NCBI RefSeq assembly: GCF_029873255.1
Contig: NZ_CP123622.1
Coordinates: 1,210,501-1,274,500 of the forward strand
DNA: 64,000 nt
From: Pigmentibacter sp. JX0631
GTDB lineage: Bacteria; Bdellovibrionota_B; Oligoflexia; Silvanigrellales; Silvanigrellaceae
Direction: 5' to 3'
Positions 26,750-35,254 of the stretch are shown here, in pieces. Each line of letters opens with the position of its first letter. The first letter of the stretch is position 1. The position numbers and the translations under genes are program-made. Under the pieces are notes generated by a model, which had not been told where the DNA came from, made no database searches, and saw only the letters and a program-made list of their open reading frames with translations.

Positions 26750-28669
26750 TTACTTATAGCTACGTTGAGTTGGGTGACAATATTCAAATTTTAGCTCTTC
26801 AACATGTCTTTCAGGTTTTTTTCCTTCACCTTTATATTCCCAAGCAGCTACATGGGCAAAATTAACATCATCTCTCTTTGCTTCATTATCAGGGGTTTGA
26901 TGCTCTTCTCTAAAATGTCCACCGCAAGATTCTTCTCTTGCAAGAGCATCGAGGCACATTGTTTCCCCAAGTTCAATAAGATCGGCAACTCGTCCAGCTT
27001 TTTCAAGCTCTTGATTTAATTGTTCGCCATTTCCAACAATGGAAACATTTTGCCAAAACTCTTCTTTAATTTTAGGAATTTCTTTTAGAGCTTTTTCAAG
27101 ACCATCTTTATTTCTAGCCATTCCACAGTAATCCCAGATGACATGACCAAGTTGACGATGGAACTGATCAACCGTTTTACTTCCTTTTATTCCTAAAAGT
27201 TTCTGAGTTCTTTCTTTGACATTATTCATTGCTTCTTTAAATTCGGGTCTATCTGTTGTTACCTTTTGTAAGTTAGCACCACCGATATAATGAGTTAACG
27301 TAGTTGGAATAACAAAATAACCATCAGCTAAACCTTGCATTAATGCAGATGCACCTAATCGGTTCGCACCGTGATCTGAAAAGTTAGCTTCACCAAGAAC
27401 ATGCAAACCAGGAATTGTAGATTGTAAATTATAATCTACCCACAAACCTCCCATAGTATAATGCACCGCAGGGTAAATACGCATTGGTGTTTTGTATGGA
27501 TTTTCACCGGTAATTTTTTCATACATTTGAAATAAATTTCCGTATTTTTCACGAATTTTATCTTCACCTAAACGGTTAATTGAATCTTGAAAATCTAAGT
27601 AAACAGCTAATTTTGAAGGACCTACACCATGTCCATTATCGCATTCTAATTTCGCTGCTCTTGATGCCACATCGCGTGGTACTAAGTTTCCAAAACTTGG
27701 ATAACGCCGTTCAAGATAGTAATCCCTTTCATTCTCAGGAATTTGAATTGGAGTACGACTGTCATTTAAATTTTTTGGAACCCAGCATCGTCCATCATTT
27801 CTAAGTGATTCTGACATAAGTGTTAACTTAGATTGGTGATCACCAGAAACAGGAATACATGTTGGATGTATTTGTGTGTAACAAGGATTGGCAAATAATG
27901 CGCCTTTTTTGTGCGCACGCCAAATAGCTGTAGCATTAGATGCTTTTGCATTTGTAGATAAGTAAAATACATTGCCGTATCCACCAGTTGCTAAGACAAC
28001 AGCATCTGCATGATGCGCTTCTAATTCACCAGTTATTAAATTACGGACTATAATTCCACGTGCGTGACCATCAATAATAACTAGTTCTAACATTTCAGAA
28101 CGTGGATACATTTCCACACTTCCTTCTGAAACTTGCCGCATCATTGCTTGGTAAGCACCAATTAAAAGTTGCTGACCAGTTTGTCCTCTTGCATAAAAAG
28201 TTCTTGAAACCTGTGTTCCGCCAAAGGAACGAGTATCCAAAAGTCCACCATATTCGCGCGCAAAAGGAACACCAAGGGCTACACAGTGATCAATTATGCG
28301 TACGGAACATTCTGCTAATCTATGCACATTCGATTCACGGGCACGATAATCTCCACCCTTAATTGTTTCGTAAAATAAGCGGTAGATTGAATCGCCATCA
28401 TTTTTATAATTTTTTGCTGCATTTATTCCACCTTGAGCAGCAATTGAGTGTGCTCTACGTGGAGAATCATGAATAAAGAAACACTTAACATGATAACCCA
28501 TTTCACCAAGAGAGGCAGCTGCAGATGCTCCAGCAAGACCACTTCCCACAATAATAATTGAATGTTTTCTTCTATTGGCAGGGTTCACAAGTTTTGAAGA
28601 AAAACGGTGATTTGTCCATCTATCTTCAATAGGGCCCGTAGGGCATTTTGAATCAAAATTGAATGTCAT
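26750..28669 (-). CDS. sdhA: Succinate dehydrogenase/fumarate reductase flavoprotein subunit
   Basis: The catalytic subunit, 639 residues, oxidises succinate to fumarate. It has the FAD-binding GSGLAGASA (42-50), the [12 protein letters not shown] segment whose His74 is the expected covalent FAD attachment site, the active-site region PTCIPVSG and the [17 protein letters not shown]-terminal FAD loop. The size and the [11 protein letters not shown] sequence fit the Bacteroidetes/Bdellovibrio/actinobacterial B-type group. It starts 6 bases after the sdhC stop. Confidence 0.95.
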   Translation of the reverse strand: MTFNFDSKCPTGPIEDRWTNHRFSSKLVNPANRRKHSIIIVGSGLAGASAAASLGEMGYHVKCFFIHDSPRRAHSIAAQGGINAAKNYKNDGDSIYRLFYETIKGGDYRARESNVHRLAECSVRIIDHCVALGVPFAREYGGLLDTRSFGGTQVSRTFYARGQTGQQLLIGAYQAMMRQVSEGSVEMYPRSEMLELVIIDGHARGIIVRNLITGELEAHHADAVVLATGGYGNVFYLSTNAKASNATAIWRAHKKGALFANPCYTQIHPTCIPVSGDHQSKLTLMSESLRNDGRCWVPKNLNDSRTPIQIPENERDYYLERRYPSFGNLVPRDVASRAAKLECDNGHGVGPSKLAVYLDFQDSINRLGEDKIREKYGNLFQMYEKITGENPYKTPMRIYPAVHYTMGGLWVDYNLQSTIPGLHVLGEANFSDHGANRLGASALMQGLADGYFVIPTTLTHYIGGANLQKVTTDRPEFKEAMNNVKERTQKLLGIKGSKTVDQFHRQLGHVIWDYCGMARNKDGLEKALKEIPKIKEEFWQNVSIVGNGEQLNQELEKAGRVADLIELGETMCLDALAREESCGGHFREEHQTPDNEAKRDDVNFAHVAAWEYKGEGKKPERHVEELKFEYCHPTQRSYK

Positions 28670-28675
28670 AATTTG

Positions 28676-29341
28676 TTACCTTGCTAGAAAAACGTAAATT
28701 GGTTGAGAAAAGAAGCCTGCAGCAACAACTACAGCATAAGTATAGCCAAAATATTTAAAAAACTTGTTATACCTTGGGTGACTTATTCCGAGCGATTGAA
28801 AAATAGATTGAACACCATGATATAAATGAACACCTATTAGAATCATAATCACAGAATAAGATGCCACATAAAAAGGATCTTTAAACTTTTCTACAACTAA
28901 TTTATAAATATCTCGCATTTGAATACCGTCATACGTAACAAAATACATTTCACCCCATTTAAATGTAATTAAATGCCAGATAATAAATGCAAGAATAATA
29001 GTCCCAGTATAGATCATTGTCCTAGATGAAATAGAAGCTGACTTTACTCTTACAGGAGTAACAGAATAAAATTTTGGCTTTGTTGTTCTGTTACGTATAA
29101 ATAAAGTAAAGCCAGTAAAAGCATGAATCAGAAGAACAAGAACTAAAAATAATTCGGCTAAATAAATTACCGGATTTGATGTCAATGCATGTGAATATTT
29201 GTTGTAAGCTTCAGCACTAACAAATATCAAAATGTTACCCAGCATATGTACCATCACAAACAACGACCAAACGGTTGCTGTTAATGCCATAAAGTATTTT
29301 TTACCAATGGAACTCGTTAAAAAACCAGAATTTGCTGACAT
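28676..29341 (-). CDS. sdhC: Succinate dehydrogenase cytochrome b558 subunit
   Basis: The 221-residue membrane anchor has five hydrophobic helices and the conserved His residues expected to hold two haems (for example in MVHMLGN, LIHAFTG, IIWHLITF and GVHLYHGVQS). A single five-helix subunit with sdhA and sdhB, and no sdhD, is the B-type arrangement. It is the first gene of the operon; TAGGAG lies 8 bases before the ATG. A Fur-type palindrome lies about 290 bases upstream but is closer to the divergent CBS gene. Confidence 0.92.
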   Translation of the reverse strand: MSANSGFLTSSIGKKYFMALTATVWSLFVMVHMLGNILIFVSAEAYNKYSHALTSNPVIYLAELFLVLVLLIHAFTGFTLFIRNRTTKPKFYSVTPVRVKSASISSRTMIYTGTIILAFIIWHLITFKWGEMYFVTYDGIQMRDIYKLVVEKFKDPFYVASYSVIMILIGVHLYHGVQSIFQSLGISHPRYNKFFKYFGYTYAVVVAAGFFSQPIYVFLAR

Positions 29342-29630
29342 AGAGCAATTCTCCTAAATAAAGTCAAATTAACAGTGAATAAGCAGCACACAATTTAAGC
29401 TAAACACTCTCCCTTTTCCACATATAAAACGTTTAATCTTTTATAGCAAATCTGTAATACAACTATCAGATCGAAACAGGACTAAATCATAACCAAAATC
29501 AAAGTAAACTTTCGTCACTATCAAGGATAAATTTTAAAAATTTATAAATTTAATTAATTTATTTTATCAAATATTAACTGTGAAAAATTTTCCTATTCAA
29601 AAAATCAGAATGCAAAAAAAATCACTACTT

Positions 29631-29649
29631 AATGATAATGATTATCATT
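29631..29649. promoter_or_regulatory. Fur box
   Basis: A perfect 9-1-9 palindrome, AATGATAATGATTATCATT, containing the 7-1-7 Fur core TGATAATnATTATCA exactly. It lies 22 bases upstream of a -35 element facing the CBS gene and 282 bases upstream of sdhC. Iron-dependent control of one or both directions is inferred. Confidence 0.8.
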
Positions 29650-29671
29650 TTTATTATTAATATTCTTCTGA

Positions 29672-29701
29672 TTGACTAAGGAAACACAATTCAAATAAAA
29701 T
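29672..29701 (+). promoter_or_regulatory. Promoter of the CBS-domain gene
   Basis: TTGACT (29672-29677) and TAAAAT (29696-29701) with 18 bases between them, about 33 bases before the CBS-domain start codon. The Fur palindrome sits immediately upstream. Confidence 0.55.
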
Positions 29702-29734
29702 AATTCTTATAAACCTTAAAAGACGGGAAAGATC

Positions 29735-30109
29735 ATGCATATCTCGACTTACATGACACCAGTTCCAAAAACTGTTTCAGGAAAAACTGAAATTTGGAAA
29801 ATTGAAGAAATGATTAAAAAGTTAGGCATTCGCCATATGCCAGTTTTAGATGAAAATCACTACGGACTTATTACAGACAATGATGTCCAAATAGTGAAAG
29901 CATTTGCTTCTTCACATGAATTTTTAGCCAGAGATTTTATGACTCAAAAATTTATCCAAGTAAAAGCTGATTCTATTTTAAAAGATGTGATTAAAGATCT
30001 AATAGATAAAAAACTAGATTGTGCTTTTATTTTTGATGACAAAAATATTCTAATAGGAATATTTACAATGATCGATGCTTTAAAAATACTTTATGACAAA
30101 CTTGAATAA
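29735..30109 (+). CDS. CBS-domain pair protein
   Basis: The 124-residue protein consists of two CBS motifs: MTPVPKTVSGKTEIWKIEE with RHMPVLDENHYGLITDNDV, and FMTQKFIQVKADSILKDV with CAFIFDDKNILIGIFTMIDAL. Such pairs form a Bateman module that usually binds adenine nucleotides. It has no other domain, so it is a free-standing regulator or sensor. It is transcribed divergently from sdhCAB behind a Fur-type palindrome, which would be an unusual form of control for a stand-alone CBS protein. The ATG has GGGAAAG 4-5 bases upstream. Confidence 0.85.
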   Translation: MHISTYMTPVPKTVSGKTEIWKIEEMIKKLGIRHMPVLDENHYGLITDNDVQIVKAFASSHEFLARDFMTQKFIQVKADSILKDVIKDLIDKKLDCAFIFDDKNILIGIFTMIDALKILYDKLE

Positions 30110-30117
30110 ATTTAAAT

Positions 30118-31014
30118 TTACAAATTTTTACCTGCATCCTGAAAAAACTTATAAAAAGCTAAAATGACGATTGGTGATATGGTATCAGGTCTAGATTCTT
30201 CTGTAATATTATGCTCAGACGCTAATTGCCAAAACTCTTCGACTTTTTTCGGGTTTTTTTGTTGCAATGTTTGTAATTGTAATGCTAGAGCTCTGCGTAA
30301 CATTTTTCGTCTAGCGCTGAATAAAACTGTTGTAAATTTACCGAACGAGGTGTCTTCTTGATCATCAGCAAAACTAAACAGATTTGGTGTTAATTTAATA
30401 ATTGCGGAATCAACTTTTGGTTTTGGGACAAACAAATGCGCTGGTACATCGAATAATTTTTCAACTTTAAAAAAAAGTTGAACTTTTACAGTTAATCTTC
30501 CGTAATCTTTCGTTCCAGGTTTCGCATTTAATCTATCAGCAACTTCTTTTTGTACCATAAAAATACCGTTACTATATAATTTTTTAAATTTACAAAACCA
30601 CATTAGAATATCGCTTGTGATATAGTAAGGAATATTTCCAACACAAATAGGTTTAGTAGAACTACTAATATTGTTATCTTGGATTGGATTCCATTGTAAA
30701 ATATCTTGATTTAATATATTTAACTTATCAGGATAATCTAACACTAATGTCTTCATTAATCCTTCGACAGCACGTTGATCTTTTTCAATAGCTAGTATTT
30801 TTATATTTTTTTCTAACAACTTTTTTGTTAAAGCCCCTGAACCAGGTCCTATTTCATGTAAATATTTTTCCCTACCAGCATCATATAAAACATCTATGGA
30901 TTGAGAAATTTTATCTATAATTGCTTCACTATTTAGAAAATTTTGCCCTAAAGATTTTTTTGCTTGGAGATAAAACGCCTGATTGTTTTTTTCCTGATTA
31001 GTTTTATTTTTCAT
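30118..31014 (-). CDS. rsmA: 16S rRNA dimethyladenosine transferase
   Basis: RsmA (KsgA) dimethylates two adjacent adenosines near the 3' end of 16S rRNA. The 298-residue protein has KKSLGQNFL at the start of the fold, the SAM motif EIGPGSGALTKKLL, the acidic IEKDQRAV motif and the catalytic NIPYYITSDILMWF (family NxPYxxSSP-like). Length is slightly above the E. coli protein (273). ATG with AGGA about 8 bases upstream. It converges with the CBS gene, 8 bases apart, and diverges from the GST gene. Confidence 0.93.
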   Translation of the reverse strand: MKNKTNQEKNNQAFYLQAKKSLGQNFLNSEAIIDKISQSIDVLYDAGREKYLHEIGPGSGALTKKLLEKNIKILAIEKDQRAVEGLMKTLVLDYPDKLNILNQDILQWNPIQDNNISSSTKPICVGNIPYYITSDILMWFCKFKKLYSNGIFMVQKEVADRLNAKPGTKDYGRLTVKVQLFFKVEKLFDVPAHLFVPKPKVDSAIIKLTPNLFSFADDQEDTSFGKFTTVLFSARRKMLRRALALQLQTLQQKNPKKVEEFWQLASEHNITEESRPDTISPIVILAFYKFFQDAGKNL

Positions 31015-31079
31015 AAAATTCCTATAGAGTTAAATGCTCTTGTAAGCAACATGAAATTCATGACAAAAAGGATGGTGCT

Positions 31080-31718
31080 ATGTCAAGTCAATCCCTCGTT
31101 TTATATGAATGTCCCGCTACCCGTTCTGATAGAGTAAAGTTTTTATTAGAAGAAATGCAAATCCCTTATGAGAAAAAAACTCTTATTTTAAGCAAGTCAG
31201 AACATTTAAGTAAAGAATATTTAGAAATTAATCCTTCCGGATGTGTTCCTTTTTTAATCGACAGCTCTGCAGATGTTAAACTAATAGAATCAGGAGCTAT
31301 TTGTCATTACTTAGCGCAAAAGTACAAAAAAAATATTTATTTTCCTTCTGAGAAAAATATCAAGGAACAAGTAGCTTACGATGAAGTTATGTTCTTTATA
31401 ACCTCTACCCTCGATCCTATATGTTTTAATTTATTTTTTCATACGAAAAGACTCCCGCCAGAAAAACGAATTGCATCTATAGCGGAAGAAAGTATTAAGA
31501 AATTTTCCCGAACAATTGAATTTATTTCAGCAAAGCTAGAAAAAAACAAATATTTATTGTCAGATAAATTAAGTACTCCCGATTTCATTCTTGTTCCAAC
31601 TTTACTCTGCATAAAAGAAGAAGTAATGAAATATCCTATCGTTCAAAGATATATCCAGAATATTTTAGAATTAAGTTCTATGCAGAAAGTTCGAGAAGAT
31701 ATTAAATCTTTGGCGTAA
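31080..31718 (+). CDS. Glutathione S-transferase family protein
   Basis: The 212-residue protein has an N-terminal thioredoxin-like domain with the CPATRSDRVKFLLEE start, NPSGCVPFLID (cis-Pro) and the glutathione-contacting ESGAICHYLAQKY, then a helical C-terminal domain with DKLSTPDFILVPTL (the N-capping box region). It therefore looks like a complete bacterial GST; substrate unknown. The start has AAAAGGATGG 5 bases upstream. It ends in a bidirectional terminator shared with the small gene on the other strand. Confidence 0.87.
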   Translation: MSSQSLVLYECPATRSDRVKFLLEEMQIPYEKKTLILSKSEHLSKEYLEINPSGCVPFLIDSSADVKLIESGAICHYLAQKYKKNIYFPSEKNIKEQVAYDEVMFFITSTLDPICFNLFFHTKRLPPEKRIASIAEESIKKFSRTIEFISAKLEKNKYLLSDKLSTPDFILVPTLLCIKEEVMKYPIVQRYIQNILELSSMQKVREDIKSLA

Positions 31719-31724
31719 GAAAGC

Positions 31725-31751
31725 AAAAAAGCGCTATATTAGCGCTTTTTT
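31725..31751. terminator. Bidirectional Rho-independent terminator
   Basis: Perfect 12-bp stem: AAAAAAGCGCTA (31725-31736) and TAGCGCTTTTTT (31740-31751) around a 3-base loop. Read from the left it ends the GST transcript; read from the right it ends the 39-codon gene, whose stop codon lies inside it. Confidence 0.88.
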
Positions 31752-31858
31752 GAATCTTTTTGTGGAGCTTGTTGTTCTTGTGGCTTAGCTTGGTTAGCAA
31801 CAGGAGCAGATTTTGATTTATCTTGCTTTTTCTTTTTTTTACTGTCTTTGCTAGGCAT
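31739..31858 (-). CDS. 39-residue Lys-rich small protein
   Basis: The frame starts MPSKDSKKKKKQDKSKSAPV, continues through a Gln/Pro/Ala stretch and ends QKDSKKR. About a third of the residues are Lys or Arg and it has no hydrophobic segment. It is supported by a textbook ribosome site (AAAGGAG 5 bases before ATG) and by a terminator that overlaps its stop codon. I know no family. A nucleic-acid- or ribosome-associated role is possible from charge alone. It lies just downstream of the candidate small RNA on the same strand. Confidence 0.65.
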   Translation of the reverse strand: MPSKDSKKKKKQDKSKSAPVANQAKPQEQQAPQKDSKKR

Positions 31859-31950
31859 AGCAATCTCCTTTATTTGTTATTATTTTACGTTACTTTAATA
31901 GAATAGAAGAGGTCTATAAAGAAAGCAATACTTCCTAGGAAAAATAAAAT

Positions 31951-31982
31951 AAAAAAAAGGGCTAGCCGTTCGGTGCTATCCC
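31951..31982 (-). terminator. Terminator of the candidate small RNA
   Basis: On the minus strand GGGATAGC (31982-31975) pairs with GCTAGCCC (31966-31959) with one internal mismatch, followed by eight T (31958-31951). A GC-rich stem plus T-run is unusual in this AT-rich DNA. Confidence 0.8.
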
Positions 31983-32120
31983 TTCGTCGTTCTTCTGAGG
32001 AAGAAATGTGGCATGTATATTTTTGTGAGGACAATGCTATGGCGAGAGATCAAAGGAAGGTATTTTTTGGGCTGGTAAAGAAGCCTTAATCCTCCGAACA
32101 ATTTTGTCTCATGGCTTCTT
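31951..32120 (-). ncRNA. Candidate small RNA of about 170 nt
   Basis: The stretch has a promoter before it and a terminator at its end but no coding frame beyond 8 codons. The RNA would open with a 9-bp hairpin (AAAGAAGCC with GGCTTCTTT; plus-strand 32113-32121 and 32076-32084), continue through a C/U-rich part with several UCCU-type motifs, and close with the terminator stem. It lies between hflX and the 39-codon gene. It is not convincingly 6S RNA, SRP RNA, tmRNA or RNase P RNA: the 5' end pairs locally and I see none of their conserved cores. Boundaries are inferred from the signals. Confidence 0.6.
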
Positions 32121-32125
32121 TGGAC

Positions 32126-32155
32126 GTTATAAACTCAACTTATTTTAAATTGCAA
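32126..32155 (-). promoter_or_regulatory. Promoter of the candidate small RNA
   Basis: Minus-strand TTGCAA (32155-32150) and TATAAC (32131-32126) with 18 bases between them; transcription would start near 32120, just before the first hairpin. Confidence 0.6.
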
Positions 32156-32483
32156 GCTTTATACCGAGGTATCTAAAAAAAAGACTCCCATTTTTATTTC
32201 GCACAATTATACTCAAAAAGTGACTTGGAATTTTTTACAGTCAAGCGTTAAAAAACTTTCGACTCAAGCAAATATTTTAAGAAGACTTTTTCTTTTTTGC
32301 ATTGTTTTCAAAAGATGAGATATTTTTTAAAAACGCTTTAATTTTAATCATTTTTTTATTTTTTTATTGTTTTTAAACCAATTACTTGTAATGAAATAAA
32401 CTAAATTGAATAATCCTTTATTTTATTTTTTGTAATTTCTATATTCGCAAAATATTTTTAAAAAACTTAGAATCATTGCAGAT

Positions 32484-33875
32484 TTAATCTTTTTTTAATT
32501 GATACCTTTCTTTTAGGCGTTGAAAATATTCTTTTTTTCCCCGTAATAAAAAGTATGTCCCCTCGTTTTCATATCTTTCATTGATTACCCTAAATTTTTC
32601 ACGAATCTCTCCCACAGCGCCTGTAGTTTGATAAGGAACAAAAACAGACTCGTCAGTCATTTCTTGTTCAAAAAATTCTTGGATAAATTGATACACAGTT
32701 TTTACGTCAATCTCATTTTTTGTAGAAATAAATAGCGAATTTGCATATTCCAATTTAACAGTTTGAATAACACTGCTTTCTACTTTATCCACTTTGTTAA
32801 AAATATGGACACTCGCTGTATCCTCTAAAACACCAATACCTTGCAAAGTGGATTTCGTTACTTCTAAATGAGTTCGCCAGCTATCATCTGAAATATCAAT
32901 AACATACAATAGAAGCGAAGCATTTAAGGCCTCTTCCAAGGTGGAGCGAAAGGAAACAACTAAATCGTGGGGAAGTTTTCGGATAAATCCAACAGTGTCA
33001 GAAATCAAAATTTTAGGATGTGTTTCAGGATATAAAGGTCTGACAGTGGTATCTAAGGTGGCAAACAATTTATCCTCAACAAGCACTTCACTTCCGGTTA
33101 GTTTACGCATCAATGAAGATTTTCCAGCATTTGTATAACCTACCAGGGCTACACAAGGCTGCTCAGCTCTTTTTTTCCGCCTCGTTCCTTGTTCTTTCTG
33201 AATAAATTCAATTTCTCTTCTTAACTCTGCTATTCTGTCACGAATTCTTCTTTTATCTAATTCAATATCTGTTTCACCCGCCCCTCTTGCTCCGGCACCA
33301 CTTCCCTGCCGTTCACTCGCACCACTTTCACGAATACGAGGAGCTAAGTATTTTAATCGAGCTATTTCAACTTGTAAGCGAGCTTCCCTAGTTTTTGCGT
33401 GCTTGCTGAAAATCTCAACTATAACACCAGTCCTATCAAGGACTTCAACTCCAAAAGCACTTTTTAAATTAGATATTTGCGATGGAGTCAGTTCACAATC
33501 AAAAATAATAGCTTGAGGTTTTTTGGCAGGATCAATTTCTATATCAGCAGATGAAAAACTTTCTTCCTCTTCCTGCTCAGCTTGTTCTGCTTTTTGTTTC
33601 GCTTTGCTTTTTTTAATTTGTGGCCCTGTTTTGACTTGTCCAGAACCTCCAGTTAATTTAGCAATTTCTTTAATTTTGCCTTCTCCCAAAGGCACAGCTC
33701 CTGCCGCTGAGGCTCGCCGTTGGAAAATAGTATCAACAACAGAGAAACCCAAAGTTGTTACTAAACGTTCAAGTTCTTTTAGAGACTCTTGATTTTCGCT
33801 ATCAGTTACATCTGGAGTTGGAACACCTACTAAAAGAGCATTAGGTAATTTATTTTGATTTAATTCGATAGGCAT
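32484..33875 (-). CDS. hflX: GTPase HflX
   Basis: HflX is a ribosome-binding GTPase that splits stalled or heat-damaged 70S ribosomes. The 463-residue protein has the HflX N-domain (QAIIFDCELTPSQ, VEVLDRTGVI, AKTREARLQVEIA), the glycine-rich GSGAGARGAGETDIELDKR, the P-loop GYTNAGKSS (246-254), DTVGFIRKLPHDLV and FNKVDK. An insertion of Lys, Gln and Glu at about residues 76-118 lengthens the N-domain linker. AAAAGG lies 6 bases before the ATG. It is 19 bases downstream of four tRNA genes on the same strand, so it is probably read from the tRNA promoter. Confidence 0.95.
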   Translation of the reverse strand: MPIELNQNKLPNALLVGVPTPDVTDSENQESLKELERLVTTLGFSVVDTIFQRRASAAGAVPLGEGKIKEIAKLTGGSGQVKTGPQIKKSKAKQKAEQAEQEEEESFSSADIEIDPAKKPQAIIFDCELTPSQISNLKSAFGVEVLDRTGVIVEIFSKHAKTREARLQVEIARLKYLAPRIRESGASERQGSGAGARGAGETDIELDKRRIRDRIAELRREIEFIQKEQGTRRKKRAEQPCVALVGYTNAGKSSLMRKLTGSEVLVEDKLFATLDTTVRPLYPETHPKILISDTVGFIRKLPHDLVVSFRSTLEEALNASLLLYVIDISDDSWRTHLEVTKSTLQGIGVLEDTASVHIFNKVDKVESSVIQTVKLEYANSLFISTKNEIDVKTVYQFIQEFFEQEMTDESVFVPYQTTGAVGEIREKFRVINERYENEGTYFLLRGKKEYFQRLKERYQLKKD

Positions 33876-33894
33876 GAGAAACCTTTTGCAACAA

Positions 33895-33969
<75 letters not shown>

Positions 33970-34020
33970 GTATGCTTAGATAATAAATTCATTCAAGGCA
34001 AAAAGCGAAGGCTGGAAAAT

Positions 34021-34097
34021 TGGAGCGGGTGAAGGGGCACGATCCCTCAACATTCAGCTTGGAAGGCTGACGCTCTAGCCAATTGAGCTACACCCGC
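34021..34097 (-). tRNA. tRNA-Gly (anticodon TCC)
   Basis: Minus-strand GCGGGTGTAGCTCAATTGGC start, anticodon loop CTTCCAA, acceptor stem GCGGGTG/CACCCGC and encoded CCA at 34023-34021. Confidence 0.95.
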
Positions 34098-34118
34098 TTA
34101 AGAATGGTGAAACGTATA

Positions 34119-34204
34119 TGGTGGGGAGGGGCAGATTCGAACTGCCGAAGTCGTAAGACAGCGGATTTACAGTCCGCCCCATTTAGCCACTCTGGAACCT
34201 CCCC
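34119..34204 (-). tRNA. tRNA-Tyr (anticodon GTA)
   Basis: Minus-strand GGGGAGGTTCCAGAGTGGCT start, anticodon loop CTGTAAA, a long variable arm (GTCTTACGACTTC region) as in bacterial tRNA-Tyr, and encoded CCA at 34121-34119; 86 nt in all. Confidence 0.95.
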
Positions 34205-34211
34205 GATACCG

Positions 34212-34287
34212 TGGAGCTGGCTAAGGGAATTGAACCCCCAACCGCCTGATTACAAATCAGGTGCTCTACCAATTGAGCTAAGCCAGC
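34212..34287 (-). tRNA. tRNA-Thr (anticodon TGT)
   Basis: Minus-strand GCTGGCTTAGCTCAATTGGT start, anticodon loop TTTGTAA, T-arm GGTTCAATTCC and encoded CCA at 34214-34212. First gene of the tRNA transcript. Confidence 0.95.
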
Positions 34288-34306
34288 GTACGTCTCGGTG
34301 AAAGTG

Positions 34307-34336
34307 TGAATAATGTATGTATGCCAACCTTGTCAA
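34307..34336 (-). promoter_or_regulatory. Promoter of the tRNA-hflX operon
   Basis: Minus-strand TTGACA (34336-34331) and TATTCA (34312-34307) with 18 bases between them, about 20 bases before the first tRNA. The -35 hexamer is the full consensus. Confidence 0.65.
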
Positions 34337-34503
34337 GCAATCTTGTAAAAAAAAAATATCCAATTTGTTAAGGAGCTTGGAAGCGGGCTTAAAGTAAACC
34401 AACTTCAGGAATATTTTTCCTCAACAGATTTGACTCGTACCATAAAGACATTTCAATTCATTTCCAAAAAAGAGTAAAATCTTGCTTAGGAGAATAAGTA
34501 CAT

Positions 34504-35076
34504 ATGGCTGTTAATATAGGTTGCAACAATTTTTTAAAACCATGCAGGAAATTAGGATTGTTATCTATATGCCTTCTTGTCAGTAGCGGATCTTGGATTT
34601 CCCAGGCATTTAGCCAACAAGCTTTTACCAGCGAAGATGATATGCGAGATATATTTGTTGCTGGAGGCTATGGAGCTTTATTTGGCGCAACTATGGGAAC
34701 TGCTATTTTACCCTTTCTATCGGGATCTCCAATGAGCAATCTTCGAGTTGTGGCAGGAGGAGCTTCTATAGGTTTTATGATGGGCAGTGCTTTTGGATTA
34801 TATAATGTTTCAAAAACTCAGACCAGTTCCTACTTTAATTATGCTCCAGAAAATGAAGAAAACTACTACTATAGTATGCCACCAATCATACCTGGACAAG
34901 GAAAAAATACTCCTTCTAAAAAAGAGAAAGAGGAACAAAATATTGCTAAGAAAAAAGAAATTCCAAAAATAGGTGCTTTAATTGTTGGAGAAGGTAGTGA
35001 TATTCACTTGGGTATTCCAGCATTTTGGGTTGGAGAACATGAAATAGGAATCGTTCTAGCATCTATAAAATTTTGA
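34504..35076 (+). CDS. Envelope protein with glycine-zipper hairpin, function unknown
   Basis: The 190-residue protein starts with a signal-type hydrophobic stretch (about residues 16-32, LGLLSICLLVSSGSWISQAF), then two Gly/Ala-rich hydrophobic segments separated by a short polar turn: GGYGALFGATMGTAILPFL and GGASIGFMMGSAFGLYN. Such glycine-zipper hairpins are found in small outer-membrane or inner-membrane proteins. The C-terminal half is a Lys/Glu/Pro linker and a short beta-like end. Start chosen for TTAGGAG about 10 bases upstream. No family recognised. Confidence 0.65.
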   Translation: MAVNIGCNNFLKPCRKLGLLSICLLVSSGSWISQAFSQQAFTSEDDMRDIFVAGGYGALFGATMGTAILPFLSGSPMSNLRVVAGGASIGFMMGSAFGLYNVSKTQTSSYFNYAPENEENYYYSMPPIIPGQGKNTPSKKEKEEQNIAKKKEIPKIGALIVGEGSDIHLGIPAFWVGEHEIGIVLASIKF

Positions 35077-35119
35077 ATTAAAAATGTATTCACTTTTTTA
35101 TAATATTGGTTTGTAAAAT

Positions 35120-35148
35120 TTGACAAAAACGTAACTTGTCTTTATTTT
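35120..35148 (+). promoter_or_regulatory. Promoter of the ABC-2 operon
   Basis: TTGACA (35120-35125) and TATTTT (35143-35148) separated by 17 bases, about 105 bases before the ATPase start codon. Confidence 0.5.
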
Positions 35149-35254
35149 CAACGAAACGCAACAACAACGTTGCTTTAGTAACTTAAAGTCGAGCCATGCA
35201 TTCATAAAAAATAATCCCCAAAATTAAAATTCCATATGAAAGAAAAATAAAGCT

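Larger units (their letters stand above)
29342..29734. other. Intergenic region between sdhC and the CBS gene
   Basis: 393 bases between divergent genes. It holds a Fur-type palindrome and a sigma70-like promoter (listed separately) in its right half. I see no coding frame or terminator hairpin, and I could not pick a convincing sdhC promoter by eye. Confidence 0.6.

Noticed and set aside
29342-29734. RyhB-like iron-responsive small RNA behind the Fur palindrome
   Set aside because: I find no GC-rich hairpin with T-run in the region; the promoter points into the CBS gene.
31951-32120. 6S RNA as identity of the small RNA
   Set aside because: The length fits, but the 5' end forms a local hairpin instead of pairing with the 3' end, and no central bubble is visible.
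34083-34301. 72-codon plus-strand frame with WWGGADSNCRSRKTADLQSA
   Set aside because: It lies entirely over the antisense strand of the tRNA genes; this is a well-known spurious frame type.
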